In this document: positions 35,830 through 45,249 of the stretch, piece after piece | Layout: each line of letters starts with the position of its first letter | Numbering within the stretch: position 1 is the first letter of the stretch | Assembly (NCBI RefSeq): GCF_042682545.1 | Contig: NZ_JBHUHQ010000009.1 | Length of the DNA: 64,000 nucleotides | Source: Ornithinibacillus salinisoli | GTDB lineage: Bacteria; Bacillota; Bacilli; Bacillales; Amphibacillaceae | Strand: one strand, 5' to 3' | Position numbers and translations under genes: made by a program | The notes under the pieces: model-generated | Told to the model about the DNA's origin: nothing | Database searches by the model: none | The model's input: the letters and a program-made list of their open reading frames with translations, nothing else

Positions 35830-36594
35830 ATGCTACCCCTTGAAAGAAAAAAATGGTTAGAAAAACAAGTGACCAGAAACAAAAAAGTAGATATTGAAGA
35901 AATATCTAAGATGTTAAATGTATCTTCGATGACTATACGAAGAGATTTAACAGAGTTAGAAAGAAAAGGAAAGGTTATCCGAACCCACGGTGGGGCGGTA
36001 TCGGTAGATTCTTTAACAGAAGAAGTTCCATATTCGTCCAAAATCAGTAAAAATAACGCAGAAAAGAAAGCGGTTGCGCGAAAAGCTTTATCCTTAGTTA
36101 AGGAAAATTCCACTATTATTTTGGATTCGGGCACTACTACTTTAGAGCTTGCGAAGTTGCTCAAAGACAGAAGCGATCTAACGGTTGTCACTAACGATAT
36201 CACTATTGCGAATGAACTATTAGATAGTTCAAATAAAGTGATCGTAACCGGAGGTGAATTACAACAAGGAATTGGTGCTTTATATGGTGCAGCAACACAA
36301 AATATGCTTAGCGTAATTCATGCAGATATATTCTTTCTAGGGGCACATGCTATTGATCTAGAGCGGGGAGTAACGGCTCCTACATTTGATAAATCCTTAA
36401 TTAAACAATTAATGGTAAATGCCTCAGAGAAAACCTGGGTATTAGCAGATCATAGCAAGTTTAATGTAAAGGCTTTCTCAAGTGTGTGTGACTTAACAGA
36501 AATAAAAGGGATAGTCACAGATTCCAATATTGAGCCTGGAGTTGTTAAAGAGTATAGTAGCAAAATCCAAATGTTATTTGGTGGAAAGGCTTAA
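35830..36594 (+). CDS. DeoR/GlpR-family transcription regulator
   Basis: 254 residues. N-terminal winged helix (about 5-60) with VDIEEISKMLNVSSMTIRRD and LTELERKGKVIRTHGGAV; C-terminal sugar-phosphate sensor domain with DSGTTTLELAKLL, VVTNDITIANEL, TGGELQ and LADHSKF. It is the first gene of an operon with pdxA2 and a tricarboxylate-type transporter, so the inducer is probably a phosphorylated sugar acid. Confidence 0.88.
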   Translation: MLPLERKKWLEKQVTRNKKVDIEEISKMLNVSSMTIRRDLTELERKGKVIRTHGGAVSVDSLTEEVPYSSKISKNNAEKKAVARKALSLVKENSTIILDSGTTTLELAKLLKDRSDLTVVTNDITIANELLDSSNKVIVTGGELQQGIGALYGAATQNMLSVIHADIFFLGAHAIDLERGVTAPTFDKSLIKQLMVNASEKTWVLADHSKFNVKAFSSVCDLTEIKGIVTDSNIEPGVVKEYSSKIQMLFGGKA

Positions 36595-36676
36595 GTAGAT
36601 GCTGAAGAAACCGTGTTAAGTTTGGAATACCATTTTTGCAATAGGAACACATTAACACAATTTTACGGAGGTAATA

Positions 36677-37705
36677 ATGTTGAAAAATGAAACCCCTATC
36701 ATTGGCGTTACGTTAGGTGACGCAACTGGGATTGGTCCAGAGTTAATAGTTAAATCATTCCAAGATACGGAAATTCGTGACTTAGCAACATGGGTAATTG
36801 TTGGAGATAAGCGTGTATTCGAACAAGGTCAATCCATTGCGGGTCTTGAATTAGATGCAAAAGAAGTTGACCATATTGATCAAGTAGAAAAAAAGAACAG
36901 TTCGATTTACTTTATTGATCTAGGAAACTTAGAAACTAGTGAATATGAGTTGGGTACGCTATCAAATGAATCTGGTAAAGTAACAGGTGAAACATTGAAG
37001 TACGTTTTAAATCTAGCTAAAGAAAAGAAAATTGATGGTGTTATTTATGGACCATTAAATAAAGAAGCCTTGCATAGAGGTGGACATCATTTCCAAGATG
37101 AATTACACTTCTTTGCTGATCTACTAGATTGTGAAGAAGGATTTAGTGAAATTAATGTTATGCAGGATCTTTGGGTTACTCGAGCAACCTCTCATATACC
37201 TTTGAAAAATGTAAGCGAACACGTAACAAAAGAGAGAATTGTCCAGCGAATTCAATTTGCGAACAAGACTTTAAAAGAAGCTGGAATAGAGAATCCGAAG
37301 ATCGTTGTTTCTGCTCTAAATCCACATGCTGGTGAAGGTGGAATGCTAGGTAATGAGGAGATAGATTATATCATCCCTGCTATTAAAGAAATGCAAGAGG
37401 ATGGAGTAAATGTGCAAGGTCCATATCCTGCAGATACGCTATTTCTACGATTGGATAAAGATCCTTTCGACTGTTTACTAGCAATGTATCATGACCAAGC
37501 CCAAACTGGTATGAAACTATTAGGATTTAATCGTGGGGTGACAATGAGTGGCGGTCTACCGATCACACTTACTACACCAGCACATGGCACTGCTTTTGAT
37601 ATTGCAGGAAAAGGAATTGCAGATCCTGGAGCAACTAAAGAGGCAATTAAGATGGTTGTCCGAATGAACACCAATGCAAAACAAGGAAAAGTAACAAACA
37701 ATTAA
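36677..37705 (+). CDS. pdxA2: PdxA2-like 4-phosphate dehydrogenase
   Basis: 342 residues. PdxA fold: GVTLGDATGIGPELIVK at the start, GVIYGPLNKEALHRGGHHFQ, SALNPHAGEGGMLGNEE (metal His) and CLLAMYHDQAQTGMKLLGF, with PAHGTAFDIAGKG near the end. Biosynthetic PdxA acts in vitamin B6 synthesis, but Bacilli use PdxST, so this copy fits the PdxA2 group that oxidises D-threonate or D-erythronate 4-phosphate. The matching DUF1537 kinase is not in the window. Confidence 0.82.
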   Translation: MLKNETPIIGVTLGDATGIGPELIVKSFQDTEIRDLATWVIVGDKRVFEQGQSIAGLELDAKEVDHIDQVEKKNSSIYFIDLGNLETSEYELGTLSNESGKVTGETLKYVLNLAKEKKIDGVIYGPLNKEALHRGGHHFQDELHFFADLLDCEEGFSEINVMQDLWVTRATSHIPLKNVSEHVTKERIVQRIQFANKTLKEAGIENPKIVVSALNPHAGEGGMLGNEEIDYIIPAIKEMQEDGVNVQGPYPADTLFLRLDKDPFDCLLAMYHDQAQTGMKLLGFNRGVTMSGGLPITLTTPAHGTAFDIAGKGIADPGATKEAIKMVVRMNTNAKQGKVTNN

Positions 37706-37723
37706 TCTTAGGGGGAATTTAAA

Positions 37724-38704
37724 ATGTTAAAGAAAAATTATTTATTAATAAGTATGACGGCATTATTACTAATTATTATGAGTGCATGTTCTAACGATAC
37801 TGGTGGAACTGATGATACATCATCTGAAAAGTATCCAGAACGCGATATTGAAGTATATGTTGGTCATGGTCCTGGTGGTGGTACTGATACTTTTGTTCGT
37901 ACTATTACTGAATTGATGTCAGAAGATATTGATGGAAATTTCAACATCATTAACCAAGAAGGTGGATCAGGTGTTATCGCAATGCAAAATGCGATGAAGG
38001 AAGATGCTGATGGATACACATTAGTAGGAGATTCAGCTTACGCGGTTACAACGGCTGCAGGAACAAACAAGTTTGGACTAGATAAAGTGAAACCTATTGC
38101 TCGTATTCAGAGTGATACGTATGCTTTACAGGTGAAAAAAGGAACATTTGAAAGTATTGAAGAATTAGTTGCGTATGCAAAAGAAAATCCAGGTGAAGTT
38201 CGTATTGCTGCAGTAGGAACTATGGGTATTGATGAAATCACTGCACGTAGATTTATTAAGGAAGCTGGCGTAGATATGAACTATATCCCTGCAGAAGGTG
38301 CAGGTAACATGCATTCAGACCTTCTAGGTGGACATATTGACGTTATTCTAGAAGAAGTTGGTCCAACGGTTTCCTATATTGAAGAAGGAGAATTCCAACC
38401 GCTAGTATTCTTTGCTGAAGAGCGTTTAGAAGATTTCCCAGATGTACCAACAACTGTAGAAAATGGATGGGATTTAGTTGATGGAGTGGAACGTTATCTA
38501 ATGATTCATGCGGATGCTCCACAAGAAGTTGTTGACCTATTAGAAGAATCTGCAAAAAAAGCAATGGAAACAGAAGAGTATAAAGAGTACGCTGCAAACT
38601 CTTATTTAGATCTTCGTGACGGTTGGATGGGATCAGAAGATTTCACGAAGAAGTTAGAAGAAGATATTAAGAAATACGAAGAAATACTTGCTGAAATTGA
38701 ATAG
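37724..38704 (+). CDS. tctC: Tripartite tricarboxylate transporter substrate-binding protein (TctC family)
   Basis: 326 residues. Lipoprotein signal (LLIIMSAC, Cys22), then the Bug-fold: YPERDIEVYVGHGPGGGTDT, INQEGGSGVIAMQNAMKED and PTTVENGWDLVDGVERYLM. It should supply a carboxylate substrate to TctA/TctB. It begins 19 bases after pdxA2. The likely substrate is a sugar acid feeding PdxA2. Confidence 0.9.
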   Translation: MLKKNYLLISMTALLLIIMSACSNDTGGTDDTSSEKYPERDIEVYVGHGPGGGTDTFVRTITELMSEDIDGNFNIINQEGGSGVIAMQNAMKEDADGYTLVGDSAYAVTTAAGTNKFGLDKVKPIARIQSDTYALQVKKGTFESIEELVAYAKENPGEVRIAAVGTMGIDEITARRFIKEAGVDMNYIPAEGAGNMHSDLLGGHIDVILEEVGPTVSYIEEGEFQPLVFFAEERLEDFPDVPTTVENGWDLVDGVERYLMIHADAPQEVVDLLEESAKKAMETEEYKEYAANSYLDLRDGWMGSEDFTKKLEEDIKKYEEILAEIE

Positions 38705-38724
38705 TTACTAATCATTAAAATTGA

Positions 38725-38755
38725 AGAGGAGGATGAATGAGTCCTCCTCTTTTAT
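38725..38755 (+). terminator. Attenuator hairpin between tctC and tctB
   Basis: AGAGGAGGA (38725-38733) pairs with TCCTCCTCT (38742-38750), then TTTAT. It probably lets the binding protein be made in excess over the membrane parts. The 3' arm is close to the tctB ribosome site. Confidence 0.75.
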
Positions 38756-38770
38756 AGGAGGAAATACAGA

Positions 38771-39304
38771 ATGAAATCAAATTTGGTATTGGGGATTATT
38801 ACGATTCTATTTTCTGTGTTTTTCTTAATTGTATCATTACAAATTCCAGAAGCTAGATCTTCGACTGTAGTTGGACCTGCAGAATGGCCAAAAATCATTT
38901 TAATCTTCATGCTCATTTTGGGTATTCTTCAAATAATAAAAACAGTTCGTGAACATAAAAAAAGTGTACAGGATAAGCAAAAAAGTGGGATGGATTCCAA
39001 CGAGGATGTGGAGTTACCACAAGTAAAAGGAAGAGTTAATGAAAGTATTAATGGAAGTCACTGGTATATTTTAGTGGCGATTATTGTATATGTTATTCTT
39101 CTTCCGATCGTTGGTTTTTTATTTGTAACGCCATTTTTGTTTTTCTTTTTAGCGTGGTTACTAGGTATGCGTAAAAAGGTACAACTATTTATGACAACTC
39201 TGGTAAGTTACATTATCTTTATACTGTTATTTATCTATGTGTTGGGTATTCCTTTCCCAAGAGGAGTAGGTATTTTCCGTACTGTAAGTTTCTGGATTTA
39301 TTAA
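38771..39304 (+). CDS. tctB: Tripartite tricarboxylate transporter small membrane subunit (TctB family)
   Basis: 177 residues with four membrane helices. It has the TctB order: an N-terminal helix, a long hydrophilic Lys-rich loop (residues 60-95), then two helices with LPIVGFLFVTPFLFFFLAWL and a final LGIPFPRG. The start has GGAGGAAATACAG. Confidence 0.82.
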   Translation: MKSNLVLGIITILFSVFFLIVSLQIPEARSSTVVGPAEWPKIILIFMLILGILQIIKTVREHKKSVQDKQKSGMDSNEDVELPQVKGRVNESINGSHWYILVAIIVYVILLPIVGFLFVTPFLFFFLAWLLGMRKKVQLFMTTLVSYIIFILLFIYVLGIPFPRGVGIFRTVSFWIY

Positions 39305-39331
39305 GAAAACGTAGAGAAAGGAGTATAAGTC

Positions 39332-40819
39332 ATGATTGATGGATTATTAATGGGACTTGAAAATTTATTACAACCAATTCCATTACTAATATTATTTGCT
39401 GCAACACTGATTGGTTTCTTAGGTGGCGCATTGCCAGGGATAAGTGGGACAATGCTTGTTATTATTTTACTTCCAATTTCCTACGGATTAGATGCTATCC
39501 CTGCATTTATTCTTCTTACTACAATCTATGCATCTTCCGTGTTTTCCGGATTAATAAGTGCTGTGCTTTTCCGTACTCCTGGAACACCAGAAGCTGTTGC
39601 AACAGTTCTTGATGGGTACCCAATGGCACAAAAAGGTAAACCGGGACAAGCTCTAGGTATAGGTATTTTGAGTTCAGTTACCGGTGGTGTTTTTGGTACG
39701 TTATGTTTAATATTTTTAACCCCCTTGCTCGCATCATTTGCTTTAAATTTTTCGTCTCCGGAATACTTCTCGTTAGCGGTACTAGGTCTAACTGTTGTTG
39801 TATCACTAAGTGGCGGCGATTTAATTAAAGGTTTTATTGGAGTAGGGTTAGGACTCTTCATTGCAACGATTGGAATGGATCCATTAACAGGGACAGAAAG
39901 ATTTACTTTTGATTCATTAGAATTACTAAGTGGTATTGATCTTATTCCTGTTTTAATCGGTTTATTTGCTGTGTCCGAGGTACTTCGAAAAAGTAAAGAA
40001 GACCATACGATTCAACAAAAAATGGAAAAATTTAAAACGAAGATATTTGATAGTAAAATAGTGAACCAAATCAAAGGAACTATTTTTCGTTCATCCATAT
40101 TAGGGATTTCTATCGGTATTTTACCAGGAGTTGGAGCAACTACAGCGGCGATGGTGAGCTATAGTGAAGCAACACGATGGTCCAAAAACGCTAAGGATTT
40201 TGGTACAGGCGTGCCAGAGGGAATAGCTGCACCTGAGTCTGCTAATAATGCTGCTGCAATGGGTGCTATGGTGCCATTACTTTCACTTGGTATTCCTGGT
40301 AGTGCAACAACTGCGGTTATTTTAGGGGCATTTGTTATGCATGGGTTACAACCAGGTCCCATGTTGATTAGTAATTCACCTGGGGTAGTTTATACTATCT
40401 TTATCTCCTTATTAGTAGTTAATGTTCTTATTCTTGCATTCTCTAAGCCTTTTATAGGACTGTTTTCTAAGATAATGAAAGTGCCTTATTATACACTTGG
40501 CCCGGCGATTGTTATCTTTTGTATTATTGGGACATACGCAGTTCGAAATTCCATTTTTGATATTTGGATTATGATCTTATTTGGTCTAATCGGCTATTAT
40601 TTAGATAAAATGAAGTTTCCTATCGCTGCAGTGATACTAGGATTAGTTCTTGGTCCAATTGCAGAAGAAGAATTTCGAAGAGGATTACAAATGGCTAATG
40701 GAGACTTTAGCATATTCTTAACACGTCCGATTAGTGCTGTATTATTAGGGTTAGCACTAATTGCCTTAGTAGTACCTTTATGGAACAAGTACAGAAAGAA
40801 AAAGAAAACAATGGCTTAA
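39332..40819 (+). CDS. tctA: Tripartite tricarboxylate transporter large membrane subunit (TctA family)
   Basis: 495 residues, about 11-12 membrane helices. TctA signatures: GGALPGISGTMLVIILLPIS, RTPGTPEAVATVLDGYPMA and GILPGVGATTAAMVSYSEA, with GVPEGIAAPESANNAAAMGA and a second GIPGSATTAVILGAF. It forms the permease with TctB. Confidence 0.92.
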   Translation: MIDGLLMGLENLLQPIPLLILFAATLIGFLGGALPGISGTMLVIILLPISYGLDAIPAFILLTTIYASSVFSGLISAVLFRTPGTPEAVATVLDGYPMAQKGKPGQALGIGILSSVTGGVFGTLCLIFLTPLLASFALNFSSPEYFSLAVLGLTVVVSLSGGDLIKGFIGVGLGLFIATIGMDPLTGTERFTFDSLELLSGIDLIPVLIGLFAVSEVLRKSKEDHTIQQKMEKFKTKIFDSKIVNQIKGTIFRSSILGISIGILPGVGATTAAMVSYSEATRWSKNAKDFGTGVPEGIAAPESANNAAAMGAMVPLLSLGIPGSATTAVILGAFVMHGLQPGPMLISNSPGVVYTIFISLLVVNVLILAFSKPFIGLFSKIMKVPYYTLGPAIVIFCIIGTYAVRNSIFDIWIMILFGLIGYYLDKMKFPIAAVILGLVLGPIAEEEFRRGLQMANGDFSIFLTRPISAVLLGLALIALVVPLWNKYRKKKKTMA

Positions 40820-40918
40820 AGAGGACATTTAAAGCACAAACAAAAAGATAATTTTTACAAACAAACTTATTTGCTACCGGGGATACTGCCCTGGTTTAGT
40901 TGATAAGTTTTGTTTATT

Positions 40919-41841
40919 ATGAAAGGGGGTAAGGACATCGGATTTATAGCTATTTTAGTGCCTATTTTTTCAATATTTATTTTAGGGTTTGTCGTTGGAA
41001 GACTTAAAAAACTTGATATAAATTCGCTGTCATACATTGCGCTGAATGTGTTGTACCCTTTTCTTGCGTTTCATACTTTCTATACAAATACGATAACAAT
41101 GGAATTTCTATATGTTTTTATAGCAATCTCATCAGTGGTGTTTTGTACATATATTTTGATTGTTATTCTTGCGAAAGTATATTAAAGTACCAAAAGAAGA
41201 AAAAGCACGCTATGCTCCTTGCAGGTGTATTCATGAATGGAGGGAACTATGGTTTACCAGTTGTTCTATTTGCTATAGGTGATGATGGCTTTGTATATGC
41301 AATGATGATCATGGTTATTATGTCTGTTTATATGAATACAATTGGTTTATACATAGCGGCAAGTGGTGCTGATGAAAATGTTTCTAAAAAGGAAGCATTC
41401 ATAAAAACGATCAAAATCCCTATCATACCGGCTATCGTATTAGGGGCAATGACTCGAATGTTGGATATCGGTTTACCAGTATCAATCGAGAATACAGTTT
41501 CTTTCCTTGCAGATGCTGCAATTCCATTAATCATGATTGTATTAGGTATTCAGTTATCTACAATTGCCTTTCGGAGCATATCCTTTAAATCCGTTAGTTC
41601 TTTGGTATTCTTAAGACTCTTCGTATCTCCTTTACTTGCCATTGGAATCATTTATCTAATGGGGTTAAATGGAACGTTATTAGCTTCCGTAGTTATTATT
41701 ATTGCTGCCATGCCAACTGCTGCAAATACGACGATGTTTTCTGTTAAATACAATGTCGAGCCAGATCTTGTTTCTTCTACAACGCTCATTAGTACGTTGC
41801 TAAGTTTAATAACATTGCCAATTTGGTTTCAGTTTATTTGA
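40919..41841 (+). pseudogene. AEC (auxin efflux carrier) family permease, frameshifted
   Basis: The N-terminal frame ends at 41185 (GRLKKLDINSLSYIALNVLY, then ILAKVY and stop). The C-terminal frame runs to 41841 with LLAGVFMNGGNYGLPVVLFA, the AEC signature, and a normal C-terminus. Removing two bases from GTATATTAA near 41178 joins them into ILAKVLKYQ..., so a 2-base gain is the simplest event; a sequencing error is possible. The best ribosome site (AAAGGGGGT) stands before ATC at 40937, where homologues have Met, so the start codon may also be lost. Probably the fifth gene of the operon. Confidence 0.75.
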
Positions 41842-41872
41842 CAGATGTCCTAACTAGATTGTTTATAAAAAT

Positions 41873-41904
41873 GTGAAATGAAAAAATTCATTTCGCGTTT
41901 TTTT
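41873..41904 (+). terminator. Terminator after the AEC pseudogene
   Basis: GTGAAATGA (41873-41881) pairs with TCATTTCGC (41888-41896; one G-T), then GTTTTTTT. Confidence 0.82.
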
Positions 41905-42054
41905 ATGGTGCTTTTTAGCTTTTTAATACATTTCCTCGGCAATATGCGCAATCTTTTTTTGCGTGAATCCAATATAGCTTTCATTTACATAATGCTATTA
42001 ACCTCATAATATAGTATTCTAAAAGTAATAAAAAACTTGAACGGAGTGGGGCTC

Positions 42055-43737
42055 ATGAAGCGAATATTCAAGTTAATGATACCTTTGATTATTATTTTTT
42101 ATGTCATCTCTGGATGTAGTAATAACGATGCTACCACAGATGATATGAATGAAGATGATGGAAAAGAAGTTATAGCAGATGTTGAAGAGGATATACCTGA
42201 AATTCAATATAGCTCCTATGCAGAAGAAGTAGGGTTTTCACTCGTTACGCCGACCAATAGTGTGCAAGATATACAAACAACCATTGAGATTCGGGGTAAG
42301 GTGGAAAAGGGAGATGATCTGACCGGTGATTTATTGTGGATTGTTATCAATCCGAAGCAGGAAATAGAAGAACTACAACAAAACGAGTTTAATTACTATG
42401 TTTCTATTGCAGATATGGAATTTTCCAAGGAAATATCTATGCATTATGGCGCAGGAGAATACGATGTTAGTATCCGGGTACCAAGTAATAAGGAAACAGA
42501 AGAAGGTAGCTTTTATGAAGTTGCTTCTTTTAGCGTAACTAACACGGACAAGAAAGTTCAAAGGGAAGTAGAATACACGCAATATGGTGTAACCAATAAT
42601 TTTAAATTGAATTCTCCAGAAGTAGGTTTAAGTAAAACGACAGATAGTGTACTTATAGAGGGAGAATTGCCAGAATCATATATGGGAGATATGGTTCTCG
42701 TGCAAGTCGAAAAGGATCAAGAGGCAAGACAGGTCATACTACCTGTAAGTCAGCATGAATTCTCTGGGGATATTCCTTTATATTTCGGAGAAGGAATCCA
42801 CTATATTCGTGTACAACTGTTTAATGAAACGGATGAATTATATTATGATGCAGCTACATTTTATGTAGAGAACGAAACGGACACGGCATTTGCAGAGATG
42901 GAAACGTATAGAACGTATATTGAACATGGTGTAACATTATATGAGCCTACATGGAAAACAGCGGAAAATTGGGATCAAGAGGAATATCGAGTTGCAGGAG
43001 AAATAGACCCATCGATACCTGGAGCAGACCAAATAACACATATTATCGTTATGATGAACTATATGGATGAAAATTTGGAGGCTGGATATCTCATCCCAGT
43101 TGAAAATTATCAATTTGATGGTAGTGCCTATTTCCGATTTGGACCCGGGGATTATGAAGTAGTTGTGAATATACCTAGTATGGAACAGCATGATCAATCC
43201 ATGTTCTATTTCCAATCGGTAGCTAAAGTAAATCACCATGTCACAGATATATCAGATCAGCGTGACTTGCTTCCTTCTAGAGGAATTGAGTCGGACCACC
43301 CGGCAATCATTCAAAAAGCAGAAGAAATTACGGCGGGAGTTAGTAATGAACGTGATAAGGCTAAAGCGGTATTTGAATTTGTTTCCCATCATGTAGCCTA
43401 TGATGTGGAAAAAGCTGAAAATGACATTTTTAATATTGGTGATAGTGCCTTATCTACGTTAGAATCAGGGATTGGCATTTGTCAGGACTATGCTTTTCTG
43501 GCAACTGCGTTGTTACGAGCCGTTGGAATGGAGGCACATTATGTAGAAGGGTATGCGGGAGAACGCCATGCGTGGGTGGAAGTCAACGTAGATGAAGATT
43601 GGATTGAAATGGATCCAACCTGGGGAGCAGGCTATATCCAAGATGGCCAATTCCATTTCAACTACAACGAAGATTACTTTGACCCAGACCCAACCTTCTT
43701 CGCCGAAACCCACACACGAGAAGGAATCATGTATTAA
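42055..43737 (+). CDS. Lipoprotein with three tandem repeats and a transglutaminase-like domain
   Basis: 560 residues. Lipobox VISGC (Cys21) and an acidic spacer, then three related modules of about 115 residues (about 51-165, 165-275, 275-400), each ending in a FG(x)GxYxVxVxxP-type strand. The C-terminal 150 residues are a transglutaminase-like domain: GICQDYAFLATALLRAVGME (Cys), GERHAWVEVNVDEDW (His) and MDPTWGAGY (Asp). Surface-exposed; a protease or cross-linking role is possible. An in-frame TTG at 42037 is rejected in favour of the ATG with GGAGTGGGG. Confidence 0.82.
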   Translation: MKRIFKLMIPLIIIFYVISGCSNNDATTDDMNEDDGKEVIADVEEDIPEIQYSSYAEEVGFSLVTPTNSVQDIQTTIEIRGKVEKGDDLTGDLLWIVINPKQEIEELQQNEFNYYVSIADMEFSKEISMHYGAGEYDVSIRVPSNKETEEGSFYEVASFSVTNTDKKVQREVEYTQYGVTNNFKLNSPEVGLSKTTDSVLIEGELPESYMGDMVLVQVEKDQEARQVILPVSQHEFSGDIPLYFGEGIHYIRVQLFNETDELYYDAATFYVENETDTAFAEMETYRTYIEHGVTLYEPTWKTAENWDQEEYRVAGEIDPSIPGADQITHIIVMMNYMDENLEAGYLIPVENYQFDGSAYFRFGPGDYEVVVNIPSMEQHDQSMFYFQSVAKVNHHVTDISDQRDLLPSRGIESDHPAIIQKAEEITAGVSNERDKAKAVFEFVSHHVAYDVEKAENDIFNIGDSALSTLESGIGICQDYAFLATALLRAVGMEAHYVEGYAGERHAWVEVNVDEDWIEMDPTWGAGYIQDGQFHFNYNEDYFDPDPTFFAETHTREGIMY

Positions 43738-43739
43738 CC

Positions 43740-43774
43740 AAAAACCGGGGGGTGCCTGTCACCTCCCGGTTTTT
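43740..43774. terminator. Convergent terminator carrying the GTGCCTGTCAC repeat
   Basis: AAAAACCGGG (43740-43749) pairs with CCCGGTTTTT (43765-43774); the loop holds GGTGCCTGTCACC, itself a small hairpin. It lies between two convergent genes. Confidence 0.85.
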
Positions 43775-43775
43775 G

Positions 43776-44561
43776 TCATTTTTTGTCGAAGGTCTTTTCT
43801 TCTCCATATCCAATAGAAATTACTTCTGTACCCTCATAATCAGCTAGTAATTGTTCTAAATCATTATCCTTATCAATCATCGTGTCAACTACTGGGAATG
43901 CTTGTAACAAATTATCAAGCGTTTCTACAGAGGTCGCCGTTTCCTTTGACGGAAAGGTGTGGCTGGGGATAACATATGTAACATTTAATAGCTGTTTCAC
44001 TGCATAGGTAGCTTCCTTAGGACCCATTGTAAAATGCCCCGATGAAGATAGAATGGCAATGTCTGGTTGAAAAACATCTTGAATGAGCTTCATATCATAC
44101 ATTAAGGCTGTATCTCCGGAATGATAAAGCGTGTAATCATCCATAAAGTCAAAGATATAACCTGCGGACTCTCCTGCATAAACTGGTGTACCTTCAGTCT
44201 CTCCATAGGAAGAAGTATGTTTCGCCTGTACCATGGTTGCCTCCATATCATCGAACGATATAGATCCACCTAAATTAATGGGCATCACATTTTTAACTCC
44301 TTGCTGTAATAAAATCATAGCTAATTCATATTGAGTAACAACCATCACATCGGGATTGTGCTCAAGGACTTTCGGTAACCCGCTAGTATGATCAAAATGT
44401 CCATGTGTTAAAAATACACCATCAATAGATTTATAAAATGATGGATTGTCTAAGTCTGGTGGAAACCCTGGATTCATATCAATAAATGGGTCAATTAAAT
44501 AGGTCTTCCCACCATTGCTTTTTAGCGCATACATAGCGTGACCAAGTCGTAATATCTTCAT
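43776..44561 (-). CDS. MBL-fold metal-dependent hydrolase (UPF0173-like)
   Basis: 261 residues. The metallo-beta-lactamase motif is LTHGHFDHTSG; GHAMYALKSNGGKTYLIDPF at the start and TLYHSGDTALMYDMKLI and VIPSHTFPS at the end supply the other metal ligands. This short form resembles UPF0173 hydrolases of unknown substrate. The frame starts earlier at 44582, but TGAGGGGGATTTTG precedes the ATG at 44561. Confidence 0.83.
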   Translation of the reverse strand: MKILRLGHAMYALKSNGGKTYLIDPFIDMNPGFPPDLDNPSFYKSIDGVFLTHGHFDHTSGLPKVLEHNPDVMVVTQYELAMILLQQGVKNVMPINLGGSISFDDMEATMVQAKHTSSYGETEGTPVYAGESAGYIFDFMDDYTLYHSGDTALMYDMKLIQDVFQPDIAILSSSGHFTMGPKEATYAVKQLLNVTYVIPSHTFPSKETATSVETLDNLLQAFPVVDTMIDKDNDLEQLLADYEGTEVISIGYGEEKTFDKK

Positions 44562-44689
44562 CAAAATCCCCCTCAAGTTCAAACTAGTAATAGTGTATTC
44601 AAGAGATCTCCATTAAGAACAAAAAAACGTAGTACTGTTCCTGACGCCTTTGTCTAAGGATACGGTTGTACCAACGCTTAAGTCCATTT

Positions 44690-45170
44690 GAACAAGAACA
44701 AAAGCGTAAGCGCCCTTACAGGCTAAAAACACCACTTCCTGTGGCAACGCCTGTACTAGCACGTCCTGTGCGTCGTAGCGACGTACGAACTGCGCCAGCG
44801 TAACGCTGGTGGTTCAATGTTGCCACGCAAAGTGGTGGTTTTAATTGAACATTCCCCGTAGGAGATAAAGGAAACATGCCCCTTCATAGGGGTATGCCGA
44901 CGTTGGGCGCAAAGCCCGATTTTAGTCGGCCTTCCTTTAATCTTGGATTTAGGATGTTCGACTATGTCGAACTGTTATCGTACGGAGGTGAGGGAAGTTG
45001 CGCTAGTCGCTGGGCGCTGGTCGATGAAAACGCCACGTCCTTGAAAAAGAAAATCACTTTTTCTGCGTGCGATGTTACTCACAGAAGAATTCCTTATCCT
45101 GTGGCGTCATCGACACTAGGACGTCCTGTCCGTCGGAGCTGGACGTGGCTGTTCCTGCCAAGAAGTATCC
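44690..45170. repeat. GC-rich structured intergenic repeat block
   Basis: The whole 688-base gap between the MBL gene and pgsA is GC-rich and full of hairpins: CCAGCG-TAA-CGCTGG (44795-44809), CATGCCCC/GGGGTATG (44876-44897), and GCCGAC...GTCGGC (44896-44930). An AGAACAAAAGCGTAAGCGCC motif and two direct copies of a TCCTGTGGC...CTAG(C/G)ACGTCCTGT block (about 44738 and 45098) are present. These look like another Bacillaceae dispersed repeat. The frame at 44876-45181 has no ribosome site and is not called. Confidence 0.6.
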
Positions 45171-45203
45171 ACAAGTATTAAATTTTATAATTTCCTAGAC
45201 AAT

Positions 45204-45237
45204 CAAAAAACAGGTCCCAACACTGTGGTGACCTGTT
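45204..45237 (-). terminator. Terminator after pgsA-like gene
   Basis: AACAGGTC (45209-45216) pairs with GACCTGTT (45230-45237); on the minus strand it is followed by six T. Confidence 0.8.
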
Positions 45238-45249
45238 CATATACAACTG

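Noticed and set aside
44876..45181. A 101-codon plus-strand frame
   Set aside because: It is in the GC-rich structured block, has no ribosome site and gives a low-complexity product.
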